A stretch of DNA of 64,000 nt from Prevotella sp. (GTDB taxonomy: Bacteria > Bacteroidota > Bacteroidia > Bacteroidales > Bacteroidaceae): contig JAFRRN010000036.1 in the NCBI GenBank assembly GCA_017428055.1, positions 1-64,000 of the forward strand, written 5' to 3'. Positions 39,172 through 48,315 of the stretch are shown here, one piece after another. How positions within the stretch are numbered: the first letter of the stretch is position 1; each line of letters opens with the position of its first letter. A program made the position numbers and the translations under genes. Under the pieces are notes generated by a model. That model had not been told where the DNA came from. It ran no database searches and worked only from the letters and a program-made list of their open reading frames with translations.

Positions 39172-41334
39172 ATGGAAAAGAACACTGAATTGAGACAGGC
39201 ATGGGACTTCGTGGAACACACGGGGCGCAGCATATTCTTGACAGGAAAGGCGGGAACGGGTAAGACTACGTTCCTGAAGACCGTGATGGAACGGTCGAAG
39301 AAACGGGCTATCGTGGTGGCACCCACGGGCGTGGCGGCAATCAATGCGGGTGGTGTCACCATCCATTCATTCTTCCAACTGCCCCTTTCTCCCTTCGTCC
39401 CCAACGCCCAAATCAAGGACAAGTACGAATTTAACCGCAACAAGCGGAAGATCATCGCATCATTGGACCTTCTCATCATCGACGAGATCTCGATGGTACG
39501 CGCCGACCTCTTGGACGCCATCGACTCCGTGCTGCGCCGCTTCCGCGACCGTTACCATCCCTTTGGAGGCGTGCAACTGCTGATGATTGGCGACTTAGGG
39601 CAGTTGACCCCCGTCGTCACGCCCGAGGACGAGCGCATCCTGTCGCCTTTTTATGACACTCCCTACTTCTTCGGTTCCAAGGCGTTGGCGCAGATCGAGT
39701 ACGTCACCATCCAGTTGACCCACATCTATCGCCAGCAAGACAAGGTTTTTCTCGACATCCTCAATGAAGTGAGGGAGGGAAACACCACGCCCGAGACATT
39801 GGCAAGGCTCAACAGCAGGTGCATACCATCGTTCATCCCCGCACCCGAAGAAGGATATATCCGCCTGACGACACACAACCACCTCGCCAATTCCTATAAC
39901 GAGAATGAGCTCAGGAAACTGCAAAAGAAGTCGCATTACTACAAGGCGGAAGTCAAGGGGACGTTTCCCGAATACCTCTACCCCACCCAAGAGACGCTCG
40001 AACTGAAGGAGGGGGCGCAGGTGATGTTCGTGAAAAACGACCCCTCTGCCGACCACCTATATTATAATGGGCGCATCGGGCGCGTTACATCCCTCGACCA
40101 GGACTGCATTACGGTACGTTGCCAAGGCGACGAGGAGGACATCGAGGTCATGCCTTTGGAATGGGAGAACGCCCATTACACGCTCAACAACACGACGCGA
40201 GAGATCGAGACGGAGGTGCAGGGCGTGTTCCGCCAATACCCACTGCGCCTCGCCTGGGCGATTACCATCCACAAGAGCCAAGGCCTGACATTCGACCATG
40301 CCATCATCGACGCCAACCTGTCGTTTGCCCCAGGGCAGGTGTATGTGGCATTGAGCCGCTGCCGCACGTTGGAAGGCATGGTGTTGGCAACGCCCATCAC
40401 GCCCCATGCCATCATCAACGATGAACGTGTGGACACCTACATCATCCACCAAGAGCAAGAAGCGCAGAGGAGCATCGAGCAGTTGCCCTTGCTCAAGGAG
40501 GAATACTTCCGCCATTTGTTGCTCGAACTGTATGACTTCCATGCCATCCTCTACCAACAAGAGAGCATGGTGAGGGTGTTCACCGAGTTCTTCTACCATA
40601 GCTACGCACAATTGGAACTCATGCACAAGCAAGCCTTGGAGGACATGAGGCGCGACATCATCCTCATCGCCAGCAAGTGGATGGTGAAGATCAAGCAGAT
40701 GCCCACCGACCATCTCCACGACGAGGCATTCCTCCAACGGGTGCAAAAGAGCGCGGAATACTTCGATAAGAAGTTGGAAGAGCTATTTGCCAAGCCTCTC
40801 CAACTAACAAAAGAGGTTAAGACAAACAACAAGGAGGCGATGAAACGGTTGGGAAACGTCTTGGCAGACTTCCGCCAAGCCTACCTCTCCCGGCGTTTCC
40901 TGTTGGTGAAAATCTCCGAAGAGCCGTTCTCCATCCCCTATTACCTACAAGCCAAACAAATGTCGATGCTCGATGCCTTGGACGAGAAAGCCCTCAAGAA
41001 GAAAAAGGAAAAGAAGGCAGCAGAGCCCAAGAAGGCGAAGGAAAAGACTTGGGAAACATCGTTCCACCTGTACCAACAAGGGTTGACACCAACACAAATC
41101 GCCAAGCAACGGGATCTTACCGTTGGCACGATCTTCAACCACTTGGCCCGCTATGTTAAGTCAGGGGCCATTCCCATCGACAAACTCGTGCCCGAAGAGA
41201 AACTACACGCCATCGAACAAGCCATCCAAAAGGTTGGATATGACCAAAACACCACCGTCATCAAGGAGCATTGTCCCGAAGACGTGACCTATGACGACAT
41301 CCGTCTCGTGCTGAAAATCATGTTGGAAAAATAA
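39172..41334 (+). CDS. Pif1/RecD-like SF1 helicase with C-terminal helix-turn-helix
   Basis: 720 residues from ATG at 39172 (MEKNTELRQAWDFVEHTGRS). SF1B motifs in order: Walker A FLTGKAGTGKTTFL, Ia VVAPTGVAAINAGGVTIHSFF, Walker B LLIIDEISMVRADLLD, motif III LLMIGDLGQLTPV, the UvrD-like C-terminal motif AWAITIHKSQGLTFDHAIID and VYVALSRCR. After about residue 430 there is a helical region, a Lys-rich linker (KKKKEKKAAEPKKAKEK) and a helix-turn-helix domain (LTPTQIAKQRDLTVGTIFNHLARYV, about 645-690). Expected to unwind DNA 5'-3' in repair or replication-fork processing. Common in Bacteroidales. Confidence 0.88.
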   Translation: MEKNTELRQAWDFVEHTGRSIFLTGKAGTGKTTFLKTVMERSKKRAIVVAPTGVAAINAGGVTIHSFFQLPLSPFVPNAQIKDKYEFNRNKRKIIASLDLLIIDEISMVRADLLDAIDSVLRRFRDRYHPFGGVQLLMIGDLGQLTPVVTPEDERILSPFYDTPYFFGSKALAQIEYVTIQLTHIYRQQDKVFLDILNEVREGNTTPETLARLNSRCIPSFIPAPEEGYIRLTTHNHLANSYNENELRKLQKKSHYYKAEVKGTFPEYLYPTQETLELKEGAQVMFVKNDPSADHLYYNGRIGRVTSLDQDCITVRCQGDEEDIEVMPLEWENAHYTLNNTTREIETEVQGVFRQYPLRLAWAITIHKSQGLTFDHAIIDANLSFAPGQVYVALSRCRTLEGMVLATPITPHAIINDERVDTYIIHQEQEAQRSIEQLPLLKEEYFRHLLLELYDFHAILYQQESMVRVFTEFFYHSYAQLELMHKQALEDMRRDIILIASKWMVKIKQMPTDHLHDEAFLQRVQKSAEYFDKKLEELFAKPLQLTKEVKTNNKEAMKRLGNVLADFRQAYLSRRFLLVKISEEPFSIPYYLQAKQMSMLDALDEKALKKKKEKKAAEPKKAKEKTWETSFHLYQQGLTPTQIAKQRDLTVGTIFNHLARYVKSGAIPIDKLVPEEKLHAIEQAIQKVGYDQNTTVIKEHCPEDVTYDDIRLVLKIMLEK

Positions 41335-41340
41335 TCTTTT

Positions 41341-41735
41341 TGATTGAAAAAAACGGACAAAAAGACTCTCGGCAAAAAACATGAAATAGACTCGCTGGGG
41401 ATTACCAGATAGTCCGGATATTCCGGAAAATCTGGATAATCCTGACAAAATCATCCATTTAACATTTTTTCTGTGGCATCCGTCGGCGATGGATGCCACA
41501 TTCGTCACCCATAAACGTGGCATCTATCAGCCGCGGAGGTATCAGAAATAATGTTAAAATGCCACATTTATCGCCATAGAAAAACGCGTCAAAAAGCCAA
41601 TTCGTTGATAATGAGCGCATTACGATAACCGCCACCATTGCGTTATTTGCGACCAAAAGTCTTTTCGTTTGGAAAACCGCCCTTCATTTGCGCCCGTTTC
41701 GTGATAAAAAATTGACAAATCCCCTCACTTCAAAA
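41341..41735 (+). repeat. Large structured intergenic repeat, copy 1
   Basis: Shares a core (about 41450-41580) with 60320-60455, nearly identical over about 125 nt, and weaker similarity on both sides. Contained pairs: GTGGCATCC/GGATGCCAC, GATGCCAC/GTGGCATC, TTTAACATT/AATGTTAAA and GTGGCAT/ATGCCAC. With this, the gap 41335-41866 holds the repeat and a promoter only. Confidence 0.85.
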
Positions 41736-41815
41736 ACACAGCATCAATACAGTCCATGAATCGTTTTTTATCGAAAAAAGAACAAAACCGTAACTATATA
41801 TGAAAAAAAAAGAAG

Positions 41816-41823
41816 TATCTTTG
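41816..41823 (+). promoter_or_regulatory. -7 element of the C10 protease gene
   Basis: TATCTTTG, 43 nt upstream of the ATG at 41867. No good TTG at -33. Confidence 0.5.
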
Positions 41824-41866
41824 CATATTGAACACAATAACTGATAACCCATCAAAGAAAAGAGTC

Positions 41867-44800
41867 ATGAAAACTAACTGTTATCTTAAAGCCTGTTTGT
41901 TCCTGATCATCGGGACATTGGCTACAATCCAACCAACATTCTCAACACCCATCACGCGCCAACAGGCGCAAAAGAATGTCAGCGAGTTTCTCCAAGGCAA
42001 GGGCGTAAACGTGAAACGCCTATCCATGCGCCACGCCCCCATGTCGCAAGAGGAGGAAAATGCCCCTTACTATGTCTTCAACATCGGTGATGACAATGGA
42101 TTTGTCATTGCCGCCGGCGACGACCGCGCATATTCCATCTTGGGATATTCCGATAGCGGGCATCTCGACACGGACAGTATGCCCGACGGGATGAAATACA
42201 TGCTTGACTTCTATGCACAACAGATTGCCGCCGCCCCCGAGACGGCAGGCTCCGTTAAGAAGAAAGCCGCAACATCCTATCCTGCCGTCGAACCCATGCT
42301 TACCACAACATGGCACCAAACTTATCCCTACAATGCTAATTGCCCTTTGGAAAATGGGAAGAGGTGTGTGACAGGCTGCGTGGCAACGGCGATGGCACAG
42401 GTGATGTATTATCATCGTAAGAAATCAACCGACAAAGTATTAAAAAGGATTCCAAGTTACAATATTGGTTATTATCATGGAAGTACTTATGAGCAAAAGA
42501 TGCATGTAAATGCAGTTCCTAAAGGCTCTCCCATTGACTGGGATAACATGCTTGACGACTACAAAAATCAAGACTACACAGAAGAGCAGGCGCAAGCTGT
42601 TGCTAATCTTATGCTATTTTGCGGGACCTCATTAGGCATGTCGTATGGGTATTCCAGTTCATCGACTTATACATCATATATTGCCAATGCCTTATATGAA
42701 TATTTTAATTATAAAAAACCTGATTACATCAAACGGGAATACTATTCTGACAAGAAATGGGAGGATATAATTTGCGATAATCTGACAAAAGGATATCCTG
42801 TTATTTATGGTGCAAGTTACCATTGCTTCGTCATTGATGGATATGACGGCAATGGCTATGTGCATGTCAATTGGGGTTGGGGCGGAAATTCTGACGACTA
42901 TTTCATATTGAGTGCCGTGGAAGGAAGCGGTGACACACCTTTAGATGGATTCACAAGAAACCAAGGGGCAATCATCTATGCAGAACCTGACGAGTCTTCA
43001 TTGGAAGCAATGAACCTATCAATACGGAGTAATAGCGTCGTCGAAAACATTTCATCCCTTAATTTTATCCCGATTGAAATCGATATGGAGGTCAAAAACG
43101 CCTCTGGCGAATCTAATAGCTATTGTGTGGGGTTCATGCCGAGTTTGGACGGAGAAAACCTTCCGTGGTTCGATGAGGTAGCCAATAATTTAGTCAATAT
43201 ACCTATTCATGAAAACAGAACCTTGACACGCAATTATTCCATCCCAACTAACCTGAAGCAAGGTTTATATAAATTGGTGCCCTGTTATTCCAATAGCGAA
43301 ACATTAACGGATGATTCGCATAAACTTAGCAATGGATTTTCATACATCTCAATGGTGATTAAAGATGACAAAGCGTCTTTTTATATAGGAGACCCTATTT
43401 TAGGCGGTGACATTGTCACATTTGAGGACGAAAGAGTTAAGGAAGTCTGTATCGACAATTGGGATTACAACGGCGATGGGGAGCTGAGTACGGAAGAACT
43501 GGCTTGCGTAACGCAACTGGGGCATTTCGGAGGAGGAGGAATGATGAAATCGTTTAATGAACTCCGATACTTTACAGGACTGACATCTATTGGACGCGAA
43601 GCTTTCTATTATGCAAGAAATCTGGAATCCGTCATCATTCCAGAAAACGTGACAAGCATTGAGTATGCAGCATTTAAATCTACCAAGTTAAGCTCTATCA
43701 TCATCCCTGAAAACGTGACAACAATTGGACATAGTGCTTTTATGGATTCAAGACTTAGTTCTATTATCATTCCAGAAAGCGTGACAACGATTGAATATGG
43801 TGCTTTTAGTGAAACGAAACTTAGCTCCATTAACATCCCTAAGAATGTCAGGAGTGTCTCGTCGGGTGCTTTTATAGGAACACCGCTTCAGTCTATTACC
43901 GTCGATGAGGACAACCCATGGTATGACTCCAGAAACGACTGCAACGCCATCGTAGAGACATCCTCAAACGCACTTGTCGTGGGTTGCCAGAATACGGTTA
44001 TCCCCGAAGACATATTGGTGATTGAAAGCAACGCATTCAACGGATGTTCAAACCTCAAGTCCATCACCATTCCCGAAAGCGTAACCCAAATAAAAGATGT
44101 CGCTTTCAAAGCCACTGGGCTTTATTCCATCTCGATTCCCAAGAACGTGAAATCCATCGGATATGGTGCGTTTTCATATACTTCTTTATCATCTATCGAG
44201 GTCAATCCCGACAACCCCTGGTATGACTCCCGATATGATTGCAATGCCATTATCAAGACTGCCACCAATGAACTTATTGCAGGATGCCGAAACACCATTG
44301 TTCCAGATGATGTCAAGACAGTTGGCATGAGTGCCTTTGAAGGGATGAAAGGATTATCACACATCGAACTACCAATCAGCGTGGAGAGCATCGGGAGTCA
44401 AGCTTTTAGGGAATCGGACATCAGTTCCATAGAGATATGGGGAGTGAATGATTGGTTTTATAGTTGGGGAGTTTTTTATGATTGCGACAACCTCACTTCT
44501 ATACAAGTCAATATAGCTAAACCTTCTTATGACATTTTTGATGACGATTCTCCTTTTGACTATCATAGTTATAATGCCACGCTTTATGTTCCCATAGGAA
44601 GCAAGGCTGCATACGAAAGTGCTCAAGTCTGGCGGAATTTCTCCAACATCGTCGAGAAAGAAGACATCGTGGAATTTGAAGATGACCAAGTGAAACAGAT
44701 CTGCGTGGACAACTGGGATATCAGCGGCGACGGAGAGGTGAGTAGGTATGAATTGAGCCAAGTGAAAGATTTGAATCACGCCTTTGCATATTTTAGCCAT

Positions 44801-45739
44801 CAGTCCACCGATTATCCCAACCCTCCTGATGAAGATGGACCTATGGAGGTTAGAAAAAAAGAAAGCCCCGAATTATATGAAAATGTATTCCGCGAACTGA
44901 AATATTTCACGGGCTTGACATCCATCGACGATTATGAATTTGAAGGTTCTGATATTTGGGATGTTGACTTCCCGGAGAATCTGACCAAGATAGGAGATTA
45001 TGCGTTTGAAAAACTGGAGTGGATTTACATTCCAACACATGTTGAAAGCATCGGACACAAGGCTTTCGGCAATCATTTGACCGGTATTTCAGTCAGTCCC
45101 TACAACAAGTGGTACGACTCACGAAACTATTGCAATGCCCTTATAGAGACCGCCACCAACACATTGATTCAAGGTACTAATTATACGGTCATTCCCGACG
45201 ATATCGAAATCATCGGAGAAAGCGCTTTTGAGAGTTGTGATTTATATTCCATCATCATTCCCGACGGTGTCAAGATTATCGGAAACAGTGCTTTTGAGTA
45301 TTGTTCTTTAAGCTCCATCACCATTCCGAAGAGCGTGAGGGAGATAGGCAGTTATGCTTTTACTTGCGATTTATTTAGTGTAAAAGTGAATTGGTATCAA
45401 CCCATAGAAATCAATGAAAATGTGTTCTATGGTCTATGGAATAGGTATTCAACATATAATTCCGCCACGCTCTATGTGCCACGAGGCACCAAGGCTGCAT
45501 ATCAGGCTGCTACGGGATGGAAGCGATTCAGTAAGATTGAGGAATACGGCTCATTGGCGGGTGACGTGAATGGCGACGGGGTGGTAAATATTACCGACGT
45601 GACGATGACCGTCAACCATGTCCTCGGCAATCATTCGGAATCATTTGACGAGACGGTGGCAGACATGAATGACGATGGAAAGATCAACATTTCAGACGTG
45701 TCACTCATCGTTGGTGTCGTTTTAAATGGACAACAATGA
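41867..45739 (+). CDS. Secreted C10 (streptopain-type) protease - BspA-type LRR - dockerin fusion
   Basis: 1290 residues from ATG at 41867. Signal peptide to about 32, a pro-region (Inhibitor_I69-like: ITRQQAQKNVSEFLQGK), then a C10 cysteine-peptidase domain (about 140-370): catalytic Cys171 in TGCVATAMAQ, His319 in GASYHCFVIDGYDG, and VNWGWGG. Two EF-like segments (VCIDNWDYNGDGELS, ICVDNWDISGDGEVS) each introduce a block of type-5 leucine-rich repeats (about 560-930 and 1010-1225; LTSIGREAFYY, SIIIPENVTTIGHSAF). The C-terminus (1229-1290) has two dockerin-type repeats (GDVNGDGVVNITDV, ADMNDDGKINISDV). It lacks the VVVK tail of the other secreted proteins. Predicted surface protease with adhesion repeats. 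Confidence 0.85.
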   Translation: MKTNCYLKACLFLIIGTLATIQPTFSTPITRQQAQKNVSEFLQGKGVNVKRLSMRHAPMSQEEENAPYYVFNIGDDNGFVIAAGDDRAYSILGYSDSGHLDTDSMPDGMKYMLDFYAQQIAAAPETAGSVKKKAATSYPAVEPMLTTTWHQTYPYNANCPLENGKRCVTGCVATAMAQVMYYHRKKSTDKVLKRIPSYNIGYYHGSTYEQKMHVNAVPKGSPIDWDNMLDDYKNQDYTEEQAQAVANLMLFCGTSLGMSYGYSSSSTYTSYIANALYEYFNYKKPDYIKREYYSDKKWEDIICDNLTKGYPVIYGASYHCFVIDGYDGNGYVHVNWGWGGNSDDYFILSAVEGSGDTPLDGFTRNQGAIIYAEPDESSLEAMNLSIRSNSVVENISSLNFIPIEIDMEVKNASGESNSYCVGFMPSLDGENLPWFDEVANNLVNIPIHENRTLTRNYSIPTNLKQGLYKLVPCYSNSETLTDDSHKLSNGFSYISMVIKDDKASFYIGDPILGGDIVTFEDERVKEVCIDNWDYNGDGELSTEELACVTQLGHFGGGGMMKSFNELRYFTGLTSIGREAFYYARNLESVIIPENVTSIEYAAFKSTKLSSIIIPENVTTIGHSAFMDSRLSSIIIPESVTTIEYGAFSETKLSSINIPKNVRSVSSGAFIGTPLQSITVDEDNPWYDSRNDCNAIVETSSNALVVGCQNTVIPEDILVIESNAFNGCSNLKSITIPESVTQIKDVAFKATGLYSISIPKNVKSIGYGAFSYTSLSSIEVNPDNPWYDSRYDCNAIIKTATNELIAGCRNTIVPDDVKTVGMSAFEGMKGLSHIELPISVESIGSQAFRESDISSIEIWGVNDWFYSWGVFYDCDNLTSIQVNIAKPSYDIFDDDSPFDYHSYNATLYVPIGSKAAYESAQVWRNFSNIVEKEDIVEFEDDQVKQICVDNWDISGDGEVSRYELSQVKDLNHAFAYFSHQSTDYPNPPDEDGPMEVRKKESPELYENVFRELKYFTGLTSIDDYEFEGSDIWDVDFPENLTKIGDYAFEKLEWIYIPTHVESIGHKAFGNHLTGISVSPYNKWYDSRNYCNALIETATNTLIQGTNYTVIPDDIEIIGESAFESCDLYSIIIPDGVKIIGNSAFEYCSLSSITIPKSVREIGSYAFTCDLFSVKVNWYQPIEINENVFYGLWNRYSTYNSATLYVPRGTKAAYQAATGWKRFSKIEEYGSLAGDVNGDGVVNITDVTMTVNHVLGNHSESFDETVADMNDDGKINISDVSLIVGVVLNGQQ

Positions 45740-45768
45740 TGTAGCCAAACTACTGATTCATGAAACGA

Positions 45769-45803
45769 GTGGAGAATATGTCGGAACTTGGCATATTCTC
45801 CAC
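45769..45803. terminator. Hairpin between convergent protease and panE genes
   Basis: Perfect 12-bp stem GTGGAGAATATG (45769-45780) / CATATTCTCCAC (45792-45803) with an 11-nt loop. The tail has no long T run on either strand, so termination is plausible but not certain. Confidence 0.6.
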
Positions 45804-45849
45804 TTATCAACAAGTAAAGGTTGTTGTTTGTCAATCATACTTTCGTTAA

Positions 45850-46755
45850 TCATTGTTCTGACAGAAAGCGCAACTCGGCTTCTAGCATTTCCAACTTGGG
45901 CATGGGGAAGCCCGCCTGGCGGGCGATTTCGATGGGGCGGGTATAGATGTAATGGATTTCCAATGGGCGATGGAAGTCATAATCGAGGCGCATGGAGGGC
46001 GAATAGGGTGTCATCTCGTCGGTCATCTGCATCATCAGGTCAACGAAAGACTCGTCCAGGTTGTTCACACCGAGGCATTGGGCAGCCCCCACCACCTCCA
46101 TCATCTGCTCGCGGATGAGCCGTCGGGTGGCAGGATGCTTGAGCAAGAGGTCGGTCTGGGTGTGCAGGGCTACGGTCATCCCATTGAAGGGCATGTTCCA
46201 TACCGCCTTTTTCCATCGCGCCTCCATATACTCCACCAATCCCGCCTTGATGCCCGCATGGTTGAACTCGTCGACGAGACGGTGCATCTTGGCATCGTCC
46301 TTACACGAGTAGTTGCCGAAATTGATATGGCCATAGCATTGGTGGTTGACCCTCCCCGGCTCCGTCTTGGCAGAGCAGATGAATGCCAGTCCCGCCGCCA
46401 GGGCGACCTCGGGGAACAACCGCTGCACGTCTTCCTCCACGCCGATGCCGTTCTGTATCAGCACCACCAACGAGTCTTTCTGCAACAAAGGTGGAAGCAA
46501 GTCGCGAAGAAGATGGTTGTTGATGGACTTCAGGCATACCAGCACCACGTCGCAAGGGGGCATCTCTGCCGTTGACTGATACACATAGGGTTGGTCAAGA
46601 TGGAACGAGCCGTCGCAGGAGTCAATCTGCATTCCATACTGTTTCACATATTCATAATCACGATGCAACAAGAAATGCACCTCTTGTCCATCATTCGCCA
46701 ACTTCCCTCCATAGAAGCCGCCTATCGCGCCCGTACCGATTATTCCGTATCTCAT
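45850..46755 (-). CDS. panE: 2-dehydropantoate 2-reductase (ketopantoate reductase)
   Basis: 301 residues from ATG at 46755 (MRYGIIGTGAIGGFYGGKLA, GxGxxG for NADPH). The ApbA/PanE landmarks are present: CLKSINNHLLRDLLPPL, QNGIGVEED, catalytic Lys in ARWKKAVWNMPFNG, and the C-terminal helical domain with DSSPSM-like YSPSMRLDYDFHRPLEIHYI. It reduces ketopantoate to pantoate in pantothenate/CoA synthesis. An earlier ATG at 46848 would cross the promoter (TATCTTTG at 46788-46781). Divergent from the rnf operon. Confidence 0.87.
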   Translation of the reverse strand: MRYGIIGTGAIGGFYGGKLANDGQEVHFLLHRDYEYVKQYGMQIDSCDGSFHLDQPYVYQSTAEMPPCDVVLVCLKSINNHLLRDLLPPLLQKDSLVVLIQNGIGVEEDVQRLFPEVALAAGLAFICSAKTEPGRVNHQCYGHINFGNYSCKDDAKMHRLVDEFNHAGIKAGLVEYMEARWKKAVWNMPFNGMTVALHTQTDLLLKHPATRRLIREQMMEVVGAAQCLGVNNLDESFVDLMMQMTDEMTPYSPSMRLDYDFHRPLEIHYIYTRPIEIARQAGFPMPKLEMLEAELRFLSEQ

Positions 46756-46780
46756 CGTTTTCCTTGTTTTTTCAACGGCG

Positions 46781-46788
46781 CAAAGATA
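46781..46788 (-). promoter_or_regulatory. -7 element of panE
   Basis: TATCTTTG on the minus strand, 26 nt from the ATG at 46755. Confidence 0.6.
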
Positions 46789-46840
46789 CACATTTTGAAA
46801 ACGTTTTCGGACATTATTTCCAATTATTTTCTGTTTTTGC

Positions 46841-46871
46841 TTTGCCAATTGAAATTATAATGCTACTTTTG
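46841..46871 (+). promoter_or_regulatory. Promoter of the rseC-rnf operon
   Basis: TTTG (46841-46844) and TACTTTTG (46864-46871), spacing exactly 19 bp. The ATG is only 8 nt beyond the box, so the mRNA is nearly leaderless. Confidence 0.75.
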
Positions 46872-46879
46872 CGATTGCA

Positions 46880-47311
46880 ATGAGTAGCAAGATCAGTCAT
46901 TCCGGCATCATTGAATCAGTAGAGGACGGACACATTCGGGTGCGCATTCTCCAAGCGTCTGCATGTGGCTCATGCGCCGTGTCGCGCCATTGCCATGCGT
47001 CGGAGGCAAAGGAGAAGACCATCGATGTCTACCCTGCATCCAACACCCAACACCCAACACCCAACATGCAATGGAAGAAAGGCGACGCCGTGACCGTGGT
47101 GGCATCTACCCAAACGGGGGTCCGCGCCATCATCTTGGGGTTTGGCATCCCGTTCCTGTTGCTGCTCGCCGTGCTGTTTACCACGATGGGCTTGACGGGA
47201 AACGAGCCCGTTGCCGCCCTCGCGGCAGTCTTTTCACTCCTACCTTATTATATATTGCTCTATATGTTCAGGGACAAAGTGAAAGAGAAACTCACATTTT
47301 GGATTGAATAA
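46880..47311 (+). CDS. RseC/SoxR-reducing-system family protein
   Basis: 143 residues. The N-terminal domain has the RseC Cys pattern ASACGSCAVSRHCHASE, followed by KGDAVTVVASTQTG, and two transmembrane helices (AIILGFGIPFLLLLAVLFTTMGL, PVAALAAVFSLLPYYILLYMF). RseC proteins accompany rnf operons and in other bacteria act with Rnf in reducing SoxR or modulate sigma-E; here it is the first gene, 20 nt before rnfB. A run of CCAACAC units (about 47043-47066) encodes the extra residues SNTQHPTPNMQ between the two halves. Confidence 0.8.
   Translation: MSSKISHSGIIESVEDGHIRVRILQASACGSCAVSRHCHASEAKEKTIDVYPASNTQHPTPNMQWKKGDAVTVVASTQTGVRAIILGFGIPFLLLLAVLFTTMGLTGNEPVAALAAVFSLLPYYILLYMFRDKVKEKLTFWIE
47038..47066. 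repeat. In-frame CCAACAC heptamer repeat in rseC
   Basis: Three to four tandem copies of a 7-bp unit (CCAACAC) inside the coding sequence, encoding SNTQHPTPN in the loop before KKGDAVTVV. The unit is not a multiple of three, so a change of copy number would shift the frame unless three units change together. Confidence 0.85.
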
Positions 47312-47331
47312 CAAATCAAAATACAAACATT

Positions 47332-48315
47332 ATGAACTTTATTACGATTGCGGTCATCGTTCTTGGAAGCATTGCATTGATAGCGGCTTTGATATTATAT
47401 GCCGTTTCCAAGCGATTTGCCGTGCAAGAAGACCCACGCATTGGCCAGGTGACGGAACTACTCCCCGGTGCCAACTGCGGCGGTTGTGGCTTCCCGGGAT
47501 GCGGCGGTATGGCCGACGCGCTGGTGAAGGCAGCCGACAAGGGGTCGTTGGAGGGCTTGAACTGTCCCGTAGGCGGTGCCTCCGTGATGGGTCAGGTCGC
47601 CGATTTGTTGGGTATGGCCGTTGCCAATACCGAGCCCATGGTTGCCGTGGTGCGGTGCAATGGCACATGCGAGTTACGCCCCCGTGTGGCAGAATACGAC
47701 GGGCTGCGCACTTGTAACGCCATGAATGCCTGTAGCACGGGCGAGACCGGGTGCGGCTATGGTTGTTTAGGCTGCGGCGACTGCGTGGCGGCTTGTACGT
47801 TTGGAGCCATCAAGATGGACGAGGAAACGGGGCTGCCCGTTGTCGACGAGGAGAAATGCACGTCGTGTGGGGCTTGCGTCAAGGCTTGCCCGCGCCACAT
47901 CATCGAACTACGAAAGAAAGGACCTAAGGGCCGTCGCCTATGGGTCAGCTGCGTGAACAAGGAAAAGGGAGCGGTTGCCAAGAAGGCTTGCGCCGCCGCT
48001 TGCATCGGATGCGGCAAATGCACGAAGGAATGCAAGTTTGAGGCGATCATCGTGGAAAACAACGTGGCTTACATCGACTGGAAGAAGTGTAAGATTTGCC
48101 GCAAGTGCGAGGCAGTATGCCCCACGGGTGCCATTAAGAGCATCAACTTCCCAAAAAGGGAGTCCAAGGAGTTAAGTAGTTCCAGGAGTTCAGACAATAG
48201 CGTTCAATCGAATGAAACTAATGTCCGTACTCCTAAACTCCCTGAAACCCCTGAACTCCTAACAACAAGGAAAACAACCCCTAAACCCCAAGCAAATGAA
48301 ACTACAAACATTTAA
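47332..48315 (+). CDS. rnfB: Rnf complex subunit RnfB (ferredoxin-type Fe-S protein)
   Basis: 327 residues. One N-terminal membrane helix (FITIAVIVLGSIALIAALILYAV), the [4Fe-4S] domain CGGCGFPGCGGMADAL... NCPVGG, then several 4Fe-4S ferredoxin motifs (CGYGCLGCGDCVAAC, CTSCGACVKACP, CIGCGKCTKECK, CKICRKCEAVCP). RnfB receives electrons from ferredoxin for the ion-pumping Rnf complex. After about residue 272 the sequence is low-complexity (SKELSSSRSSDNS... TPKLPETPELL), because this DNA is a palindromic repeat of the AGGAGTTCAGACA family. The stop overlaps rnfC by 20 nt. Confidence 0.9.
   Translation: MNFITIAVIVLGSIALIAALILYAVSKRFAVQEDPRIGQVTELLPGANCGGCGFPGCGGMADALVKAADKGSLEGLNCPVGGASVMGQVADLLGMAVANTEPMVAVVRCNGTCELRPRVAEYDGLRTCNAMNACSTGETGCGYGCLGCGDCVAACTFGAIKMDEETGLPVVDEEKCTSCGACVKACPRHIIELRKKGPKGRRLWVSCVNKEKGAVAKKACAAACIGCGKCTKECKFEAIIVENNVAYIDWKKCKICRKCEAVCPTGAIKSINFPKRESKELSSSRSSDNSVQSNETNVRTPKLPETPELLTTRKTTPKPQANETTNI
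48161..48262. repeat. Palindromic repeat, AGGAGTTCAGACA family, copy C (inside rnfB)
   Basis: CCAGGAGTTCAGACAATA on the left and TAATGTCCGTACTCCT... CTGAACTCCT on the right, with further GGAGTT/AACTCC units. It codes for the last about 50 residues of RnfB, which therefore lack conservation with typical RnfB tails. Copies A and B lie at 20345-20452 and 23914-23990. Confidence 0.85.

Noticed and set aside
41203..41523. Minus-strand frame starting MPRLWVTNVASIADGC in the structured repeat (also 60197-60394)
   Set aside because: The two copies differ mainly at first and second codon positions and the C-terminal halves diverge; this is DNA/RNA repeat conservation, not coding.
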